Source: Miscanthus floridulus (lineage: Eukaryota > Streptophyta > Magnoliopsida > Poales > Poaceae). From it: 64,000 nucleotides of DNA. Below are positions 22,637 through 33,940 of the stretch, one piece after another. A program made the position numbers and the translations under genes. Each line of letters starts with the position of its first letter. Position 1 is the first letter of the stretch. Under the pieces are notes generated by a model. It had not been told where the DNA came from, searched no databases, and saw nothing but the letters and a program-made list of their open reading frames with translations. Location of the stretch: contig NC_089584.1 in NCBI RefSeq assembly GCF_019320115.1, forward strand, positions 106,135,111-106,199,110. The letters are read 5' to 3'.

Positions 22637-25600
22637 TATTTCTTAAGAAATCTTCCATTGATAGCTCTGGTAAACTCCTCCCCAAATAAAGTCTTCAATA
22701 TGTATGCATTGCCAGGTACACATTCTACTATTCGGAAAGGACCTTCCCAATTTGGAGACCATTTGCCGAACGCTCTATCCTTTGTTCCAACTGGCAATAT
22801 AGTTTTCCAAACCAAGTCTCCTTCTGCGAATTGCTTCAGCCTAACCCTTTTGTTATAATACTTGGCAACGCGTATTTTATTTTTCTCAATATTTTCCAAT
22901 GCCTTGAGACGAATCAAATGTAAATCTTCCAATTCATCCATCATCAGATTCTTATAATCTTCTTCTACCAATTCTTTCTGTAACACAACTCGCCTTGAAC
23001 CTGACCGTAATTCCCATGGTAATACAGCATGATGCCCATAAACCAGTTCATAGGGAGACGTTTGAGTGGACCCATGACAAGCCATTCGGTAAGCCCATAA
23101 TGCTTCATTAAGAACCAAGTGCCATCTCCTTGGTTTTTCATCAATCTTCTTCTGGATGATTTTAATCATAATCTTATTTGATGCTTCTGCCTGGCCATTA
23201 GCTTGTGCATAATAAGGAGAAGAATTATACAACTTAATCCCCATATCTTTGGCAAAATCACAGAATTCTGAAGAAGTAAACTGAGTTCCTTGATCAGTTG
23301 TTATAGTTTGAGGAATCCCGAATCTGTGAATTATATGTTCCTTAACAAAACTAATCATATTCTCTGACGTTACCTTCTTCAAAGGGATAGCTTCAACCCA
23401 CTTGGTGAAATAATCCATGGCCAAGAGTACAAATTTGTGTCCCTTACTAGAAGGAGGATTGATCTGACCAATTAAATCTATACCCCATCCTCTGAACGGC
23501 CAAGGCTTGATTATGGGATTCATAGCAGATGCTGGAACTTTTTGAATATTGCCGAATTTTTGACAATTGTGACACCCTTTGTAATATTCAAAACAATCCT
23601 CCAACATAGTCGGCCAAAAATAACCAGTTCTCCTGATTATCCACTTCATCTGATAAGCTGACTGGTGTGCACCACACAATCCTTCGTGAACCTCATACAT
23701 CACCTTCTTGGCCTCTTCTTGACTTAAACATTTGAGCAATACTCCATCGATGGACTTGTAATATAACTGATCATCAAGGAACACAAATTTGAGAGCTTTG
23801 TACCTGAGTTTTCGGGAAACTTTTTGAGATGGACCTTTCAGATAATTGGTAATTTCGTATCTCCAATCACCATCTACTTGATCAGTATTTAAAACACCTT
23901 CTTCTATAGCAAAAACTTCCCGACTCTCTCGATATCCAGAAGCAGCTTGAGCTAACTTATTTGCTTCTTCATTGTACTCTCTAGGGATATGATGCAAGGT
24001 TACTACTAGAAAATTCTTCAAAAGTTCTCTACACTCCTCATAATATTCTCTTAACACATTGTTCTTGCATTCATACTGACCACTCAGTTGATTAATCACC
24101 AACTCAGAATCCCCAAAGATTTCAACAGCAACGGCCTTTACTTCTATAAGAAGCCAAAGCCCTCTAAGCAGCGCTTCATACTCTGCCTGATTATTAGTAA
24201 CATGAAACTCAATAGGAACCGCATACTCAAAAGTTTTTCCTTGTGGGGAAATCAAGAGAATACCAGCACCACCACCTTTGTTACAAGATGATCCATCAAA
24301 GAACAAGGCCCAAGGCATAACGCTTATCGCCTCAATAGAAAGATCCCGATGTTGGGTAATAAAATTGGCAATAATTTGACCCTTTACTGCCTTTGCCGAT
24401 TCGTGCCTTAAATTAAATTCTGACAATGCTAAAATCCATTTGCCAATTCTTCCATTCAAAATTGGCATTGATAGCATATGTTTGATTACATCAAAACTAG
24501 AAACTACCACGCATTCGGCATTCAACAAATAGTGCCGAAATTTGGTACATGAGTAATACACACACAAGCAAAGTTTTTCTGTAGCCGAATACCTTGTTTC
24601 CGGGTCTAGCAGCTTTCGGCTAAGATAAGCTATGACTCTTTCTTTTCCTTCAAATTCTTGCATAAGTGCCGATCCTATCGTTAGGCTATCGGCCGCCACA
24701 TACAACTTAAAAGGCTTGTCAAGTTGTGGAGGTACCAGCACAGGTGGTGCCTTCATATATTGCTTGATCTTATCAAAAGCCTTTTGTTGTATGTCACTCC
24801 ATACAAATTTTTGATCTTTCTTGAGCTTTAATAAAGGAGAAAAGGGTAAAACTCTCTCTGATAGATTGGATATGAATCTTCTTACAAAGTTGATTTTGCC
24901 TAACAATGATTGTAATTCTGTGAGGTTGGTTGGTGGCACAACTTTGTCTATTGCTTCCATGCTCTTTTTCCCAACTTCAATTCCTCCTTTATGAACTAAA
25001 AATCCCAAAAACTCACCAGCCGAAACTCCAAAGGCACATTTGTTTGGATTCATCTTCAAGCCATGCTTTCTTGTGCACTCCAGAGTCTTTCTTAAATCGG
25101 CTAAATGTCCTTCACGATTTCTAGACTTGACCACTACATCATCGATGTAGATCTCTACAATCTTGCCGATCAGCTCGTGAAAAATATAATTCATAGCTCT
25201 TTGATAAGTTGCACCGGCATTCTTTAACCCAAATGTCATGACTATCCATTCAAACAAACCAATATGACCAGGACATCTGAAGGCTGTTTTTGAAATATCT
25301 TCCATTGCCATAAAAATTTGATTATAGCCAGCATTACCATCCATAAAACTAATGACTTCATAACCTGCTGCTGCATCTACTAGTAAATCGGCAACTGGCA
25401 TTGGGTAACCATCCATGGGAGTGGCTTTATTAAGATTTCTGAAATCTATGCAAACCCTCATTTTTCCATTTTTCTTGTATACCGGTACTATATTTGAAAT
25501 CCACTCTGCATACTTGTATGGCCAAATGAAGTTTGCTTCTATTAATCTTTCAACCTCCTTCTTCACATCGGCCAATACCTCCTCTTTGTATATCTTTCGT

Positions 25601-25878
25601 GGAGGTTGTTTGTAAGGACGAAATCCAGGTTTAATGGGTAATCGATGCTCGACAATGGAACGATCCAATCCAGGCATTTCCGTGTAATCCCAAGCAAAAC
25701 AATCTTTAAACTCTTTCAACAGATCTATCAACTTTGATTTATATTCTGGGTCTAACTTTGCACTAATATACATCGGCCTTGGCTTAGAACCATCACCAAC
25801 ATCAATTTCTTCCAACTTATCAGCCGACATAAAACCACGTCCCAACTTTCCTTTGTTGCCATCGATAGGATTTCCCAT
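22609..25878 (-). CDS. pol: Pol polyprotein: RT, two RNase H modules, integrase (1,089 aa, uninterrupted)
   Basis: This is the enzymatic polyprotein that copies element RNA to DNA and integrates it. RT is at residues ~85-265, with catalytic Asp180 in SFMDGNAGYNQ and YIDD at 244-247. A retroviral-type RNase H is at ~385-500 (AADSLTIGSAL, Asp397; SATEKLC, Glu434). A second, archaeal-type RNase H is at ~520-650 (ALFFDGSSCNKGGGAG, Asp528; NNQAEYEAL, Glu566; FGDSELV, Asp590). The fourth carboxylate position reads Asn640 in NEEANKLA. The integrase zinc finger uses His731, His738, Cys769 and Cys772. The DDE core uses Asp801, Asp862 and Glu898, with exactly 35 residues between the last two. A GPF/Y-type C-terminal module is at ~1015-1065. 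The start is the first ATG after an in-frame stop. The upstream gag-protease frame is in a different phase, so a frameshift or internal start is needed. The frame is full length and could still be translated. Confidence 0.93.
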   Translation of the reverse strand: MGNPIDGNKGKLGRGFMSADKLEEIDVGDGSKPRPMYISAKLDPEYKSKLIDLLKEFKDCFAWDYTEMPGLDRSIVEHRLPIKPGFRPYKQPPRKIYKEEVLADVKKEVERLIEANFIWPYKYAEWISNIVPVYKKNGKMRVCIDFRNLNKATPMDGYPMPVADLLVDAAAGYEVISFMDGNAGYNQIFMAMEDISKTAFRCPGHIGLFEWIVMTFGLKNAGATYQRAMNYIFHELIGKIVEIYIDDVVVKSRNREGHLADLRKTLECTRKHGLKMNPNKCAFGVSAGEFLGFLVHKGGIEVGKKSMEAIDKVVPPTNLTELQSLLGKINFVRRFISNLSERVLPFSPLLKLKKDQKFVWSDIQQKAFDKIKQYMKAPPVLVPPQLDKPFKLYVAADSLTIGSALMQEFEGKERVIAYLSRKLLDPETRYSATEKLCLCVYYSCTKFRHYLLNAECVVVSSFDVIKHMLSMPILNGRIGKWILALSEFNLRHESAKAVKGQIIANFITQHRDLSIEAISVMPWALFFDGSSCNKGGGAGILLISPQGKTFEYAVPIEFHVTNNQAEYEALLRGLWLLIEVKAVAVEIFGDSELVINQLSGQYECKNNVLREYYEECRELLKNFLVVTLHHIPREYNEEANKLAQAASGYRESREVFAIEEGVLNTDQVDGDWRYEITNYLKGPSQKVSRKLRYKALKFVFLDDQLYYKSIDGVLLKCLSQEEAKKVMYEVHEGLCGAHQSAYQMKWIIRRTGYFWPTMLEDCFEYYKGCHNCQKFGNIQKVPASAMNPIIKPWPFRGWGIDLIGQINPPSSKGHKFVLLAMDYFTKWVEAIPLKKVTSENMISFVKEHIIHRFGIPQTITTDQGTQFTSSEFCDFAKDMGIKLYNSSPYYAQANGQAEASNKIMIKIIQKKIDEKPRRWHLVLNEALWAYRMACHGSTQTSPYELVYGHHAVLPWELRSGSRRVVLQKELVEEDYKNLMMDELEDLHLIRLKALENIEKNKIRVAKYYNKRVRLKQFAEGDLVWKTILPVGTKDRAFGKWSPNWEGPFRIVECVPGNAYILKTLFGEEFTRAINGRFLKKYYPSVEVGS

Positions 25879-25904
25879 TAAAAATTACTATGAGAGCCGA
25901 CTGC

Positions 25905-28900
25905 TTAGATCGGCTGTTGGCCCTTGCTGAAAACATTTACAGGACCTTCTTTCCACACTTTTCCAGAGAAACAATCGACGCCTTCATATTCCCAGTAGGT
26001 AGATTCTGTGGCAGCAACACTTACCGAATCATCAGCATATACAACTTCAACGTCATCTCCAATCCATTGAATGAGAATTTGATGCATGGTTGAAGGAATG
26101 CAGCAATTAGCATGGATCCAATCTCTGCCCAAGAGTAGACTATATGCCCCCTTGCCATCAATGACAAAAAAGGTAGTAATCAGAGTTTTCGACCCAATAG
26201 TCAACTCGACATGGATAGCTCCTCAGGTATCAGAAGGGTTGCCAGCAAAGTCCCTAAGCACCATGTCAGTTTTCAACAATTCTTCATTAGTCATCCGAAG
26301 CTTTCTAAAGGTAGTATAAGGCATGATATTGATAGCAGCCCCTCCATCAACAAACATCTTAGTTAAAGGCTTGCCATTGACATATCCCTTTAAATAGAGT
26401 GGTCTCAAGTGACGATTCTTGATTGGTTTGTCAAAAACAGCCTGCTGTGTTAATACAAGCTAGGCCATCAAATCCTGACATTCACTTTCATCAAAATCAG
26501 AGTACACCTCTTCTTGGACATCTTGGCTTTCGGGAGCTATAAACTCTGATGGGAGGAAGAAAGCCATGCAAGCATCAGCCGAAGGACCACATTCATCAGG
26601 CTTCTTCTTAGGACGCCATATTTGCTTTGTTTCGGTAACTTCCTGTTTCAACTCCCTATTCCTCAACCGTTGAACTCTTCTTTTCTGATTTTTCCTCAGG
26701 CCTGGAGGACACCATTGTCCTTTTTGCCATACGTATCTATAGGAATCAGCTTCTTCATCATGCACCCTATCATGAATCCAACCTTGACCTGCAAATCTTT
26801 TCCTTTGCTGATTTCCAAGATCATCTATTTTTAAGCGCCGATCATCTTCAGGAACCTTCGTTCCAAGTCTTTCATAGACGGGACGGCGGTTGACTCGAGA
26901 TTACCTATACTCGGAGTACTGAGCACTACACCCCGGACAATTATTTCTAGCAGGCAACCTCAAGCCTTCATTCCAACAATGCCTAAAGAATGAACAACCC
27001 CAATGAGACTGCTCCTGTTCCGTCATGTATTCTTCTTGCTCCCTTCGGTATACCTCTTCCTCATACCTCCGGCATTCTTCCATAAACCATTGCTTCTTAT
27101 AGTATTCCTTCTCTTGCTCTCTCTGCCACTTGTTTAGCAAAATACATGATGTAACTCTGGGTTTGGAAGTTTGACCTTTCTCGGTTCGGCTATTCTGAAA
27201 CTGAACTCGTTGCTGCAGCTCTCTACTGGTGACTTGCCGATCCGGGTCAATAGCACCACTTTTCTTTGCTCTATCAGAAGTCAACACCTTCATCTTGCCT
27301 TTACCTTTGAGATCATTGGCAGAGACCATATTCACAGAGAAAGAAATCATATTTTGTGGAAAAGGCTAATCATCAATTTTCATCTTGCCATCAAACTTCA
27401 AATGTCCCTCTTGGATAGCTTTCTGGATTCGTATTCTGAACACTCGGCAATCATTGATAGAGTGAGAATTAGTGTTATGGAAGCCACAATACTTTTTGTC
27501 TTTCACTCCTTCAGGACGTAGCATGGGATGTCCTTCTGGCAGCTTGATGCGTCCTTCCTTCATTAACAATGCAAAAAGCCTGTCTGCCTTAGTAACATCA
27601 AAATCATAGGTTCCCTTTTGTTGTTTCAACCAGCGTTGACTAATTTGAGTAGGCACCTTTGCCCAATTCAACTCAGCTGCAGCTATCTCATCTTCATCAA
27701 TATACTCAGTCGCTTCCTCCAAAAAACCTTGATACACCTCATTAGTGGCATTGTTCTTCTAAAAGCGATTATCTCTCCTGAATCCTTGGGCCTGATTACT
27801 CATAGCTGCTAAACGCTGTGCAAGTTGGCCAAGATCATCAAACTCCATGCCGAACAACTTCTCCCTGATATTCGGCAACATTCCTGCTATAGCTATTCCA
27901 GGTAGTTGATCATCTGGTAAATTCAGAGAATAACACATATTCTTGGTCTCCCTAAATCTGCAAAGATATTCCAATGGTGTCTCATTTGTTCTCATCCTCA
28001 GACTCATGAGATCGACCAACTTCTTCTCATTAGTACCCGTGTAGAAATATGAATGAAACTTCTGCTCTAGCTCTGCCCACGTACCAATGGAATGAGCTGG
28101 TAAAGACGTGAACCACGTGAAAGCTGGTCCTATAAGAGACAAAGGAAAATATCGAATCCTCCAAGCTTCATCTGAAGCAGCTTCTCCAAGCTGCATTAAG
28201 TACCGACTGACGTGCTCTATGGTACTAGTATCATCTTGACTAGAAAACTTGGTCAAATCTGTTGGAGGCTTCACCCTTGGAGGTAACGCCACTCTGTTGT
28301 ACCACTCTGGATAAGGAGACTTGTATGAATAAGATTGATTTTTTGGCTTCAAGCCGAACTGATTCTGCATCATATCAGCCATCCTGTGCATCAAAACATC
28401 AATGCCTGAATCCTGATTTCCCTGTACTTGCACTCCAGAAGGCAATCCTGAAGCACTCCTATACCCTGGATTTGGCACAGCATTGATAGCATTGTAATCA
28501 GTAAATTCTTGATACCCATCTCCATACATATTCTTCTGTAATCTGTTTGATGCTGGAGAAACTCTATAAGCTGAGGGTGGCACTTCTCCTGTGGTACCAA
28601 ATGTTACCTGGCCATAGGTGGGATGTGATTGCTTTTCAGTGTGAGTCAATCCACCTATATTTGAAGTCGATGCTCCTTCTTTTCCAACAGGCTTCTCTTG
28701 ATGCTTTGGAACATTGAAAAGCGTCGGTCCACTGATTGGGCCAACATTTTCTTCAAAGTATTTATCAACCATTGGACCAAAAGTACTGATCATGATTGCC
28801 CGAAAGGTATTCAGAAAAGCTGTGTGATGGTTTGTCATGGTTTCTCCCATAGCTTTATAAACCAGGGCTGCCATCTTCTGAGCATCCTCCTCTTCAGTGT

Positions 28901-29096
28901 AATCAGTTTGATGTGGAAGAAGAACCCTTGGCATTGACTGCTTTTGAAACACTTTGTTGCTCTTATTTTTGGAAAAAGACATCAAACACTTTCGTTGGTA
29001 TTGCTCACATGCTTGTAGCACTAAATCCCTGTAATTATCTGGCAATTCTACCATGCTCACGTCCAGAACATGATCATTGTTGATCTCAGACGCCAT
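25905..29096 (-). pseudogene. gag: Gag-protease frame of the 11.1-kb element, one phase with point stops
   Basis: The start ATG at 29096 (MASEINNDHVLDVSMVELP) lies just inside the PBS. Residues 1-445 contain the gag capsid domain (about 275-440: ISLIGPAFTWF-like text, WAELEQKFHSYFY, ETPLEYLCRFRETKNMCYSL). After a TAG (27759-27761) the same phase continues with a zinc-knuckle-like CGFHNTNSHSINDC. After further stops (27366 TAG, 26901 TAA, 26460 TAG) comes the aspartic protease with FVDGGAAINIMPYTT near 26350. After a TGA (26223) it continues with LLLGRDWIHA, ending at TAA (25905-25907). All six stops stay in one reading phase and each can be derived from CAG, CAA or CGA by C-to-T. The products would be capsid, nucleocapsid and protease. 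The copy is now unable to make full-length gag-protease. Confidence 0.88.
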
Positions 29097-29111
29097 CTTG
29101 AACTAACAGAT

Positions 29112-29130
29112 GGTCCCACCGAGCGTGCCA
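29112..29130 (-). other. Primer-binding site of the 11.1-kb element
   Basis: On the minus strand TGGCACGCTCGGTGGGACC starts eight bases inside the 5' LTR edge. It has the TGG start and position of a tRNA primer site. I did not assign the tRNA. Confidence 0.65.
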
Positions 29131-29138
29131 AAAAAGTG

Positions 29139-30503
29139 TGTTGACACAAAATGTGACGCACTGTGCCTCACACATAGCAAGCTGGAAAGCGTGGCTTCAA
29201 TCGGGTGCCCGGGTGCTTCGTGATCCGGAAACGTGCCAGTCAGTTTGACCTGAAAAAAACTAACAAGGGATAAAACAGTTAAATGTCAAACCGGAACATG
29301 TCAGGTGAGACCAGACAGTTCCATATATACGGCCCTGAAGCCACTTACAACGATATACAGCTATAGGAAGCTGTCTGCCAACAAGTTTATAAACCATTCG
29401 GCTAATCGTAAGATGAACACACGTAAAGATCCGATTGCCGAATGCATGTGCATGGGAAGACATGTTTGAACAAGTGAAATTAATTATACGTTAATGCATA
29501 TCCAAGCTCAGCAGTCCAGCCGAGTTGGGGTCCATGAAGAAGGAATGTGCAAATAAACACGATTAAGCTAATCTAAAACCTGCATCTGCCGCACGACACC
29601 TAGTTTCGTCAAAGCTTAAACGTAATTAACATGCATGAACCCACAACATGTGACAATCTAGATTAAAATAATTCAGCCATTATGAGCATGTTATCTATTT
29701 GCAAAGGTAATATGAAAGTAATGATCATCGAAGCACGAATAAAACCATAGGAGAGGGCCGAACAATATCAATCTAGATTGGGCAGAAGTGTGTTACAAAT
29801 ATATAAAATATTTAAAACATGCAACACAGGATAACTTAATGAATCTATTTAGATTTTGCCGTATCTAATAGAGCCGATAACTGTCTTGCTTTCACTAAGC
29901 ATATTGAGCAAACGCCTGCCGCACGGTATCTACTCATAAACGAAGCATAAGCAAAGACTTCTTGATTGTCAAGCAAAGATCCGCCGCACGATCATTGAAA
30001 ACAAACAAGACTACTTGCATCACGTCTAAATCCACCGTATGATACTAAACATGATAACAAGGTTGTCGGAACTTACGGAGGTCGACAGATCGATGACTCC
30101 TCTTGAAGAACTCGACGACACGACAAAAGGACTCGAAAGTTGGCACGGGGCCGGTTGTATTGATTTGGTTGTGAACGCCTATTACAATGGTCGAGGGTCA
30201 ATATTTATACCCTAGACAAAACACGAGTCCTAAAAGACTACGATTTACAAAGGAACTCTTAAACAAACTTGGAAACTACGATTCCTTACCTTAGACTCTC
30301 AGAGTCCTTTATTATTACAACTTTCATCTTTTCGATCGGCTTTGCTTGCCATCTTCTGCTTTCCCGAATGGAGTCACCACCTTCTGAAGTAACCGACCGC
30401 ACAAGCATTTAGCCGACCGCTCGTTTTGTTTGCTGAACGTCCTTCTTCCCACATGTGGGCCCACCTGTCATCTTCCAAAGTCGACCAAAATCCAGTGTTA
30501 ACA
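29139..30503 (-). repeat. 5' LTR of the 11.1-kb Tat element
   Basis: 1,365 bp, equal in length to 19415-20779. The U3 side is at 30503 and U5 at 29139. It drives transcription leftward. Confidence 0.96.
30202..30209 (-). promoter_or_regulatory. TATA box in the 5' LTR
   Basis: TATAAATA on the minus strand, preceded by TGTCTAGGG, about 295 bases from the outer LTR edge. This is a usual U3 position. It is conserved at 20478-20485 in the other LTR. Confidence 0.6.
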
Positions 30504-30617
30504 TAGGTTTTAAAAAAAGAGTTATGAAACTCGTAATTCATTATTGGCTCTGATATCACCTGTGGCTGAACCACCTAGAATAACACACCTTTGGAGACGC
30601 TCATCTTCCACCAGACA
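30504..30617 (-). mobile_element. Tekay/Del-type relic, short continuation with primer site and LTR edge
   Basis: It starts with the second copy of TAGGT. On the minus strand TGATATCAGAGCC (plus 30546-30558) is a one-base variant of the initiator-Met primer site TGGTATCAGAGCC. Next to it the LTR edge reads TGTGGCTGAACCACC on the plus strand. The LTR is cut after about 60 bases where homology to the next element's LTR begins (CCTTTTTCCCTCTTCTAG near 30618). Confidence 0.7.
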
Positions 30618-33102
30618 CATCCTTTTTCCCTCTTCTAGTCGAGCTCTCCTTGAGCTCTGAAGCTCCGCCGCCTGCCCATCGTCTCTCCCCCTTCCCCCTC
30701 ATGAGCGCACGAAGCTCCCTTGGTCCCATGTTGGAGTCACAGCCCTAGCTCCAGCTCGTCCACCCCGCTCTCTCTGCTTTCCTCCTATGCCGGGCCACCG
30801 GGCCGCACTGCCCGCCCGTCGCCCCTTCCTTTTCCCCCTCCAGAGCGTGCACGTGCCCTTGGTCCTACGCTGGACCTGCTGCTCCTCGGCGTGCCTGCAC
30901 CACAGCGCCCGCCGTGGTCATGCTCCCATCGATAGCCACCGCACACGCAAGCGCGCGCGAGCCTCTTGACCCTGCGCGCGGACTGGCTGCTCCATGGTGC
31001 TCCACCTCCAGCGCCTGCTCCTTTGCTCTCCACCTCCATGACCCACACTGGCCGAAGGCTCCCCTCAGCGTGCTCTGCCGTTGCAAAGTCCATGGCCGTG
31101 CGTCGTTGTTGTGAGTTTGCGCAGACCTCGCGTGCCTCTCCATCGACCCTCATCGGCCGTTGCGCCCCGCAGCAGCCGCAGTGCCCCCACCGACACCCTA
31201 CCAGCGTCGCCCTTCCATGCTACTTGCAGCTCCACTATGCGACCGCTTCCTTCGCCTACCCGCATTGGGTTCGTCCGGTGCCGTAGAGCCTGCCCGCGCC
31301 AACCGCCATGCCGCAGTCACCCTCGGTGCGCAGTGGTCGCCCATCGTAGCCTCCTCTGCCACGACCGTGTGTGACTGTCGTGCCGAGCTCCGCCTTGATC
31401 CGCGCCATGGCCAGGTCGAGCCCGGTCATGGCCACACACCTCCCTACGGCCAGTTCTCCGCCAGCATCGTGCCTTTCCCGGGCCGATTCGATTTGTAGAG
31501 CACTTTCTAATTTAGCTTACAAGGTAAATTTGTAAATTTCAAATAAAATTGTGTAGGTGTCCAAAAATGATGAAACAAATTTTGTTAAGTTTCTAAAATC
31601 ATGATTTACCCGATAGTGTATTTTGTTTGCATAAGTTCTATATGTTTTTAGGGTTGCTCTAATTATTTTAAAATATTTAATATTGTTAAAATGTGAACTT
31701 ATGGGAATTTTTGTGAGAAAATGGTGATAGTGTTGACTCTAAAAATTTTATAGTAAATTTCTAATATTATTAGCTGCTCACTATAATTTTTGTAGCTCTA
31801 GAATAATTAGTTTGCTAGATAGATAATGATGCCTTATTTCGAATAAAGATTAAATCGATAGAATAGAATAAAGAAATAATTTGGGTTTGTATAACTAAAA
31901 CATTTGTTGGGAAATAATGCCTTATTCGACAACATGGATATGTAGCCTAAGTACGTATGTCGTTAGAACTAGCTTGTTAGCTTAAGTCGCGTAAATCGTA
32001 TTTTACGAGTCACGGTTGCAGTTGATTAATTATGTTTCTGCATTACACCCACGCATATCATAATAGGAACGACGATGGATCTTGGAGTGATCTGGAGTAT
32101 CAGAAAAGATGGTGTCTCGATGGTCATGTCATCATGATGGAAAGCTAACTTTTGGTTAAATCTTACCCAGGCAAGCCACGGTGCTTAACCTCTACTTTTA
32201 TGCACTTTAAATTATATTTGTGCATTAAGTTTTAGGGAGTTGAATGAAACCCACTTGCTTATATATCTTTATCCCATGAGTCTTACTAGTATGACATGAT
32301 CGGGTTGATTGCTATGCTATAGGACTCTGATAGAAGTCGAGTGATTGACTATTACTCGCGAGAGATAGGAAATATATTACTGTATTATTATCACTTGGAA
32401 AACATAAATGGTGGAAAGGAAAATGGAGACCGGGCAGGGATATGGTTTGGGTATTGGTGGGTGTAAGAGGTTGTGTCCTACGACAAACGGGGCATAGCTT
32501 GGTTACATTGTTTTCCCTATCTGTGTCGGTTAAGGACCGACCGTTGCATTGGACGCTAGGTAAGTCACAGATTTATTATCCCGAGCACATACTTGGGTAT
32601 GGGTGTAGGGAAGGCTTGTTGCTCTCTTGTCGTGGGTTCTAGATCTTTCTGGACCAACTGTCAGGGTGGTTTTTGGGTGAAGGTCCTTGCATCTCACTGA
32701 GTTTGGGCTCAGGGATGGGGGATTGGAGTCCCAGTTTGGACGAAGACATGGACCCCATGACAGGAGGGCAGTGGGTTGGTCCTGCTTGTGCCTAGGTACA
32801 AGTGGGGCGTGTGTTTTTAGGGTACCCAGCTGGGGGCATTGATTCACGAATCGCCAGCATTCCGGTATGACTTGTCTAAACTCTAGCACCGTAGTAAGAA
32901 CTGGAAGATTAAAGATGGTAAAAGGAAATCTGATTGCTTACCACCTGCTTGAAAGTAGCACAGGTGGTCACTTAGTATGGATTGTGGTTCTCCCTTGGGA
33001 TGTGCTCGATGGAACTGTGTAATTTGGTGTCCTCCCTTGGGTACTTAGTATCTAATGGAAGATAAGTACTCTTGGGAGGAATTAGATTAGACAGTTCTAT
33101 CA
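30618..33102 (+). repeat. 5' LTR of the large element, truncated and internally deleted
   Basis: It matches 37692-41222. Relative to that copy it lacks about 400 bases at 31490 (junction at CGATTCGA/TTCGATTT microhomology) and about 560 bases near 32985. It also lacks the first ~1,080 bases of the LTR. It ends TTCTATCA followed by the primer site. Confidence 0.82.
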
Positions 33103-33106
33103 TAGG

Positions 33107-33117
33107 TGGTATCAGAG
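33107..33117 (+). other. Primer-binding site of the large element
   Basis: TGGTATCAGAG five bases after the LTR end, matching the initiator-Met tRNA primer class. Confidence 0.85.
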
Positions 33118-33940
33118 AATGAATGAAGAAATAAAGCTTCGAAAATCTTTCCTAAAATAAAATTTGACAACAAATTCTTTTCAAAAGAATAGGACGTTTG
33201 TATGCGAAGTTATATAAGTAGCCCTATTACTATGGTTATGTATCTAGGGTAGATGGCACTCTGCTGACGGTAGGCTTAATCAATTTTTCTACTGGTACAC
33301 TGACCCAAGCATAGTTCGATAGTATCGACTAGTTACAGGAAGAGAACGATGTGCCAAATATCTGAGAATGGTTGCCCTATATGTTGGCAATAGAGGAAGG
33401 ACATATAGGATGTGCATTCATGCATATCCTGTTTGTGCATTGTAGTGCCCGTATTACTTATAGATACGCCATCCATAGGTATCACGCGTGTCGTATTGTG
33501 CACGACTGACTCATTCTTGTTTTGGAGTTATTTTTGCACTGTGGCTTCGTGCTCCACGTTCGCCCGTGGTTCACGGTGGTCATGACCCACGTCTCCCTGT
33601 ACTCTTGTCTACGCTCTTGTCGGACACTTGCCCTACAATCATACTAGTCAGTAATGGCCTCGGACCTCGCTCGTCTCGAACGCATGGAATTTTGGTCGAT
33701 TCATTAGTAGTGATCCCACGCGGGAACCCTGATGGACTGTGCTAGGACCACTGTCCGCTCTGCCTTTAAAAGCAGAGCCTGACTTAGCCATTGGTACCAC
33801 CACTCGGCGCACTTTAGCTCGTCAAGCTTTTCTTTTGAGCAAGCTTTTCGCTCAATCATTCCTCACAACCATCGCTAGGAATGGTAGGAGCCTAGGTTAG
33901 TAGTTATTGCCTAAACGTTGAGGGTTTTCCCAAAATCCTA
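33118..33940. other. Non-coding leader of the large element
   Basis: AT-rich leader between the primer site and the coding relic. I see no protein-like frame here. Confidence 0.5.

Larger units (their letters stand above)
19415..30503 (-). mobile_element. Full-length 11.1-kb Tat-type Ty3/gypsy element carrying an antisense plant-mobile-domain-like gene
   Basis: Two 1,365-bp LTRs (19415-20779 and 29139-30503), each TGTTGACA...TGTTAACA, are flanked by a perfect TAGGT duplication (19410-19414 and 30504-30508). Minus-strand order is LTR, PBS (29112-29130), gag-protease frame (29096-25905, with stops), open pol frame (25878-22609), polypurine tract (20780-20796), LTR. A plus-strand spliced gene occupies 20930-22636. 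The LTRs differ by about 21 sites by eye, all transitions (about 1.5 percent). With the commonly used grass rate of 1.3e-8 per site per year this suggests insertion roughly half a million years ago. Two RNase H-like modules in pol, the second archaeal-type, are diagnostic of the Tat lineage. Confidence 0.95.
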
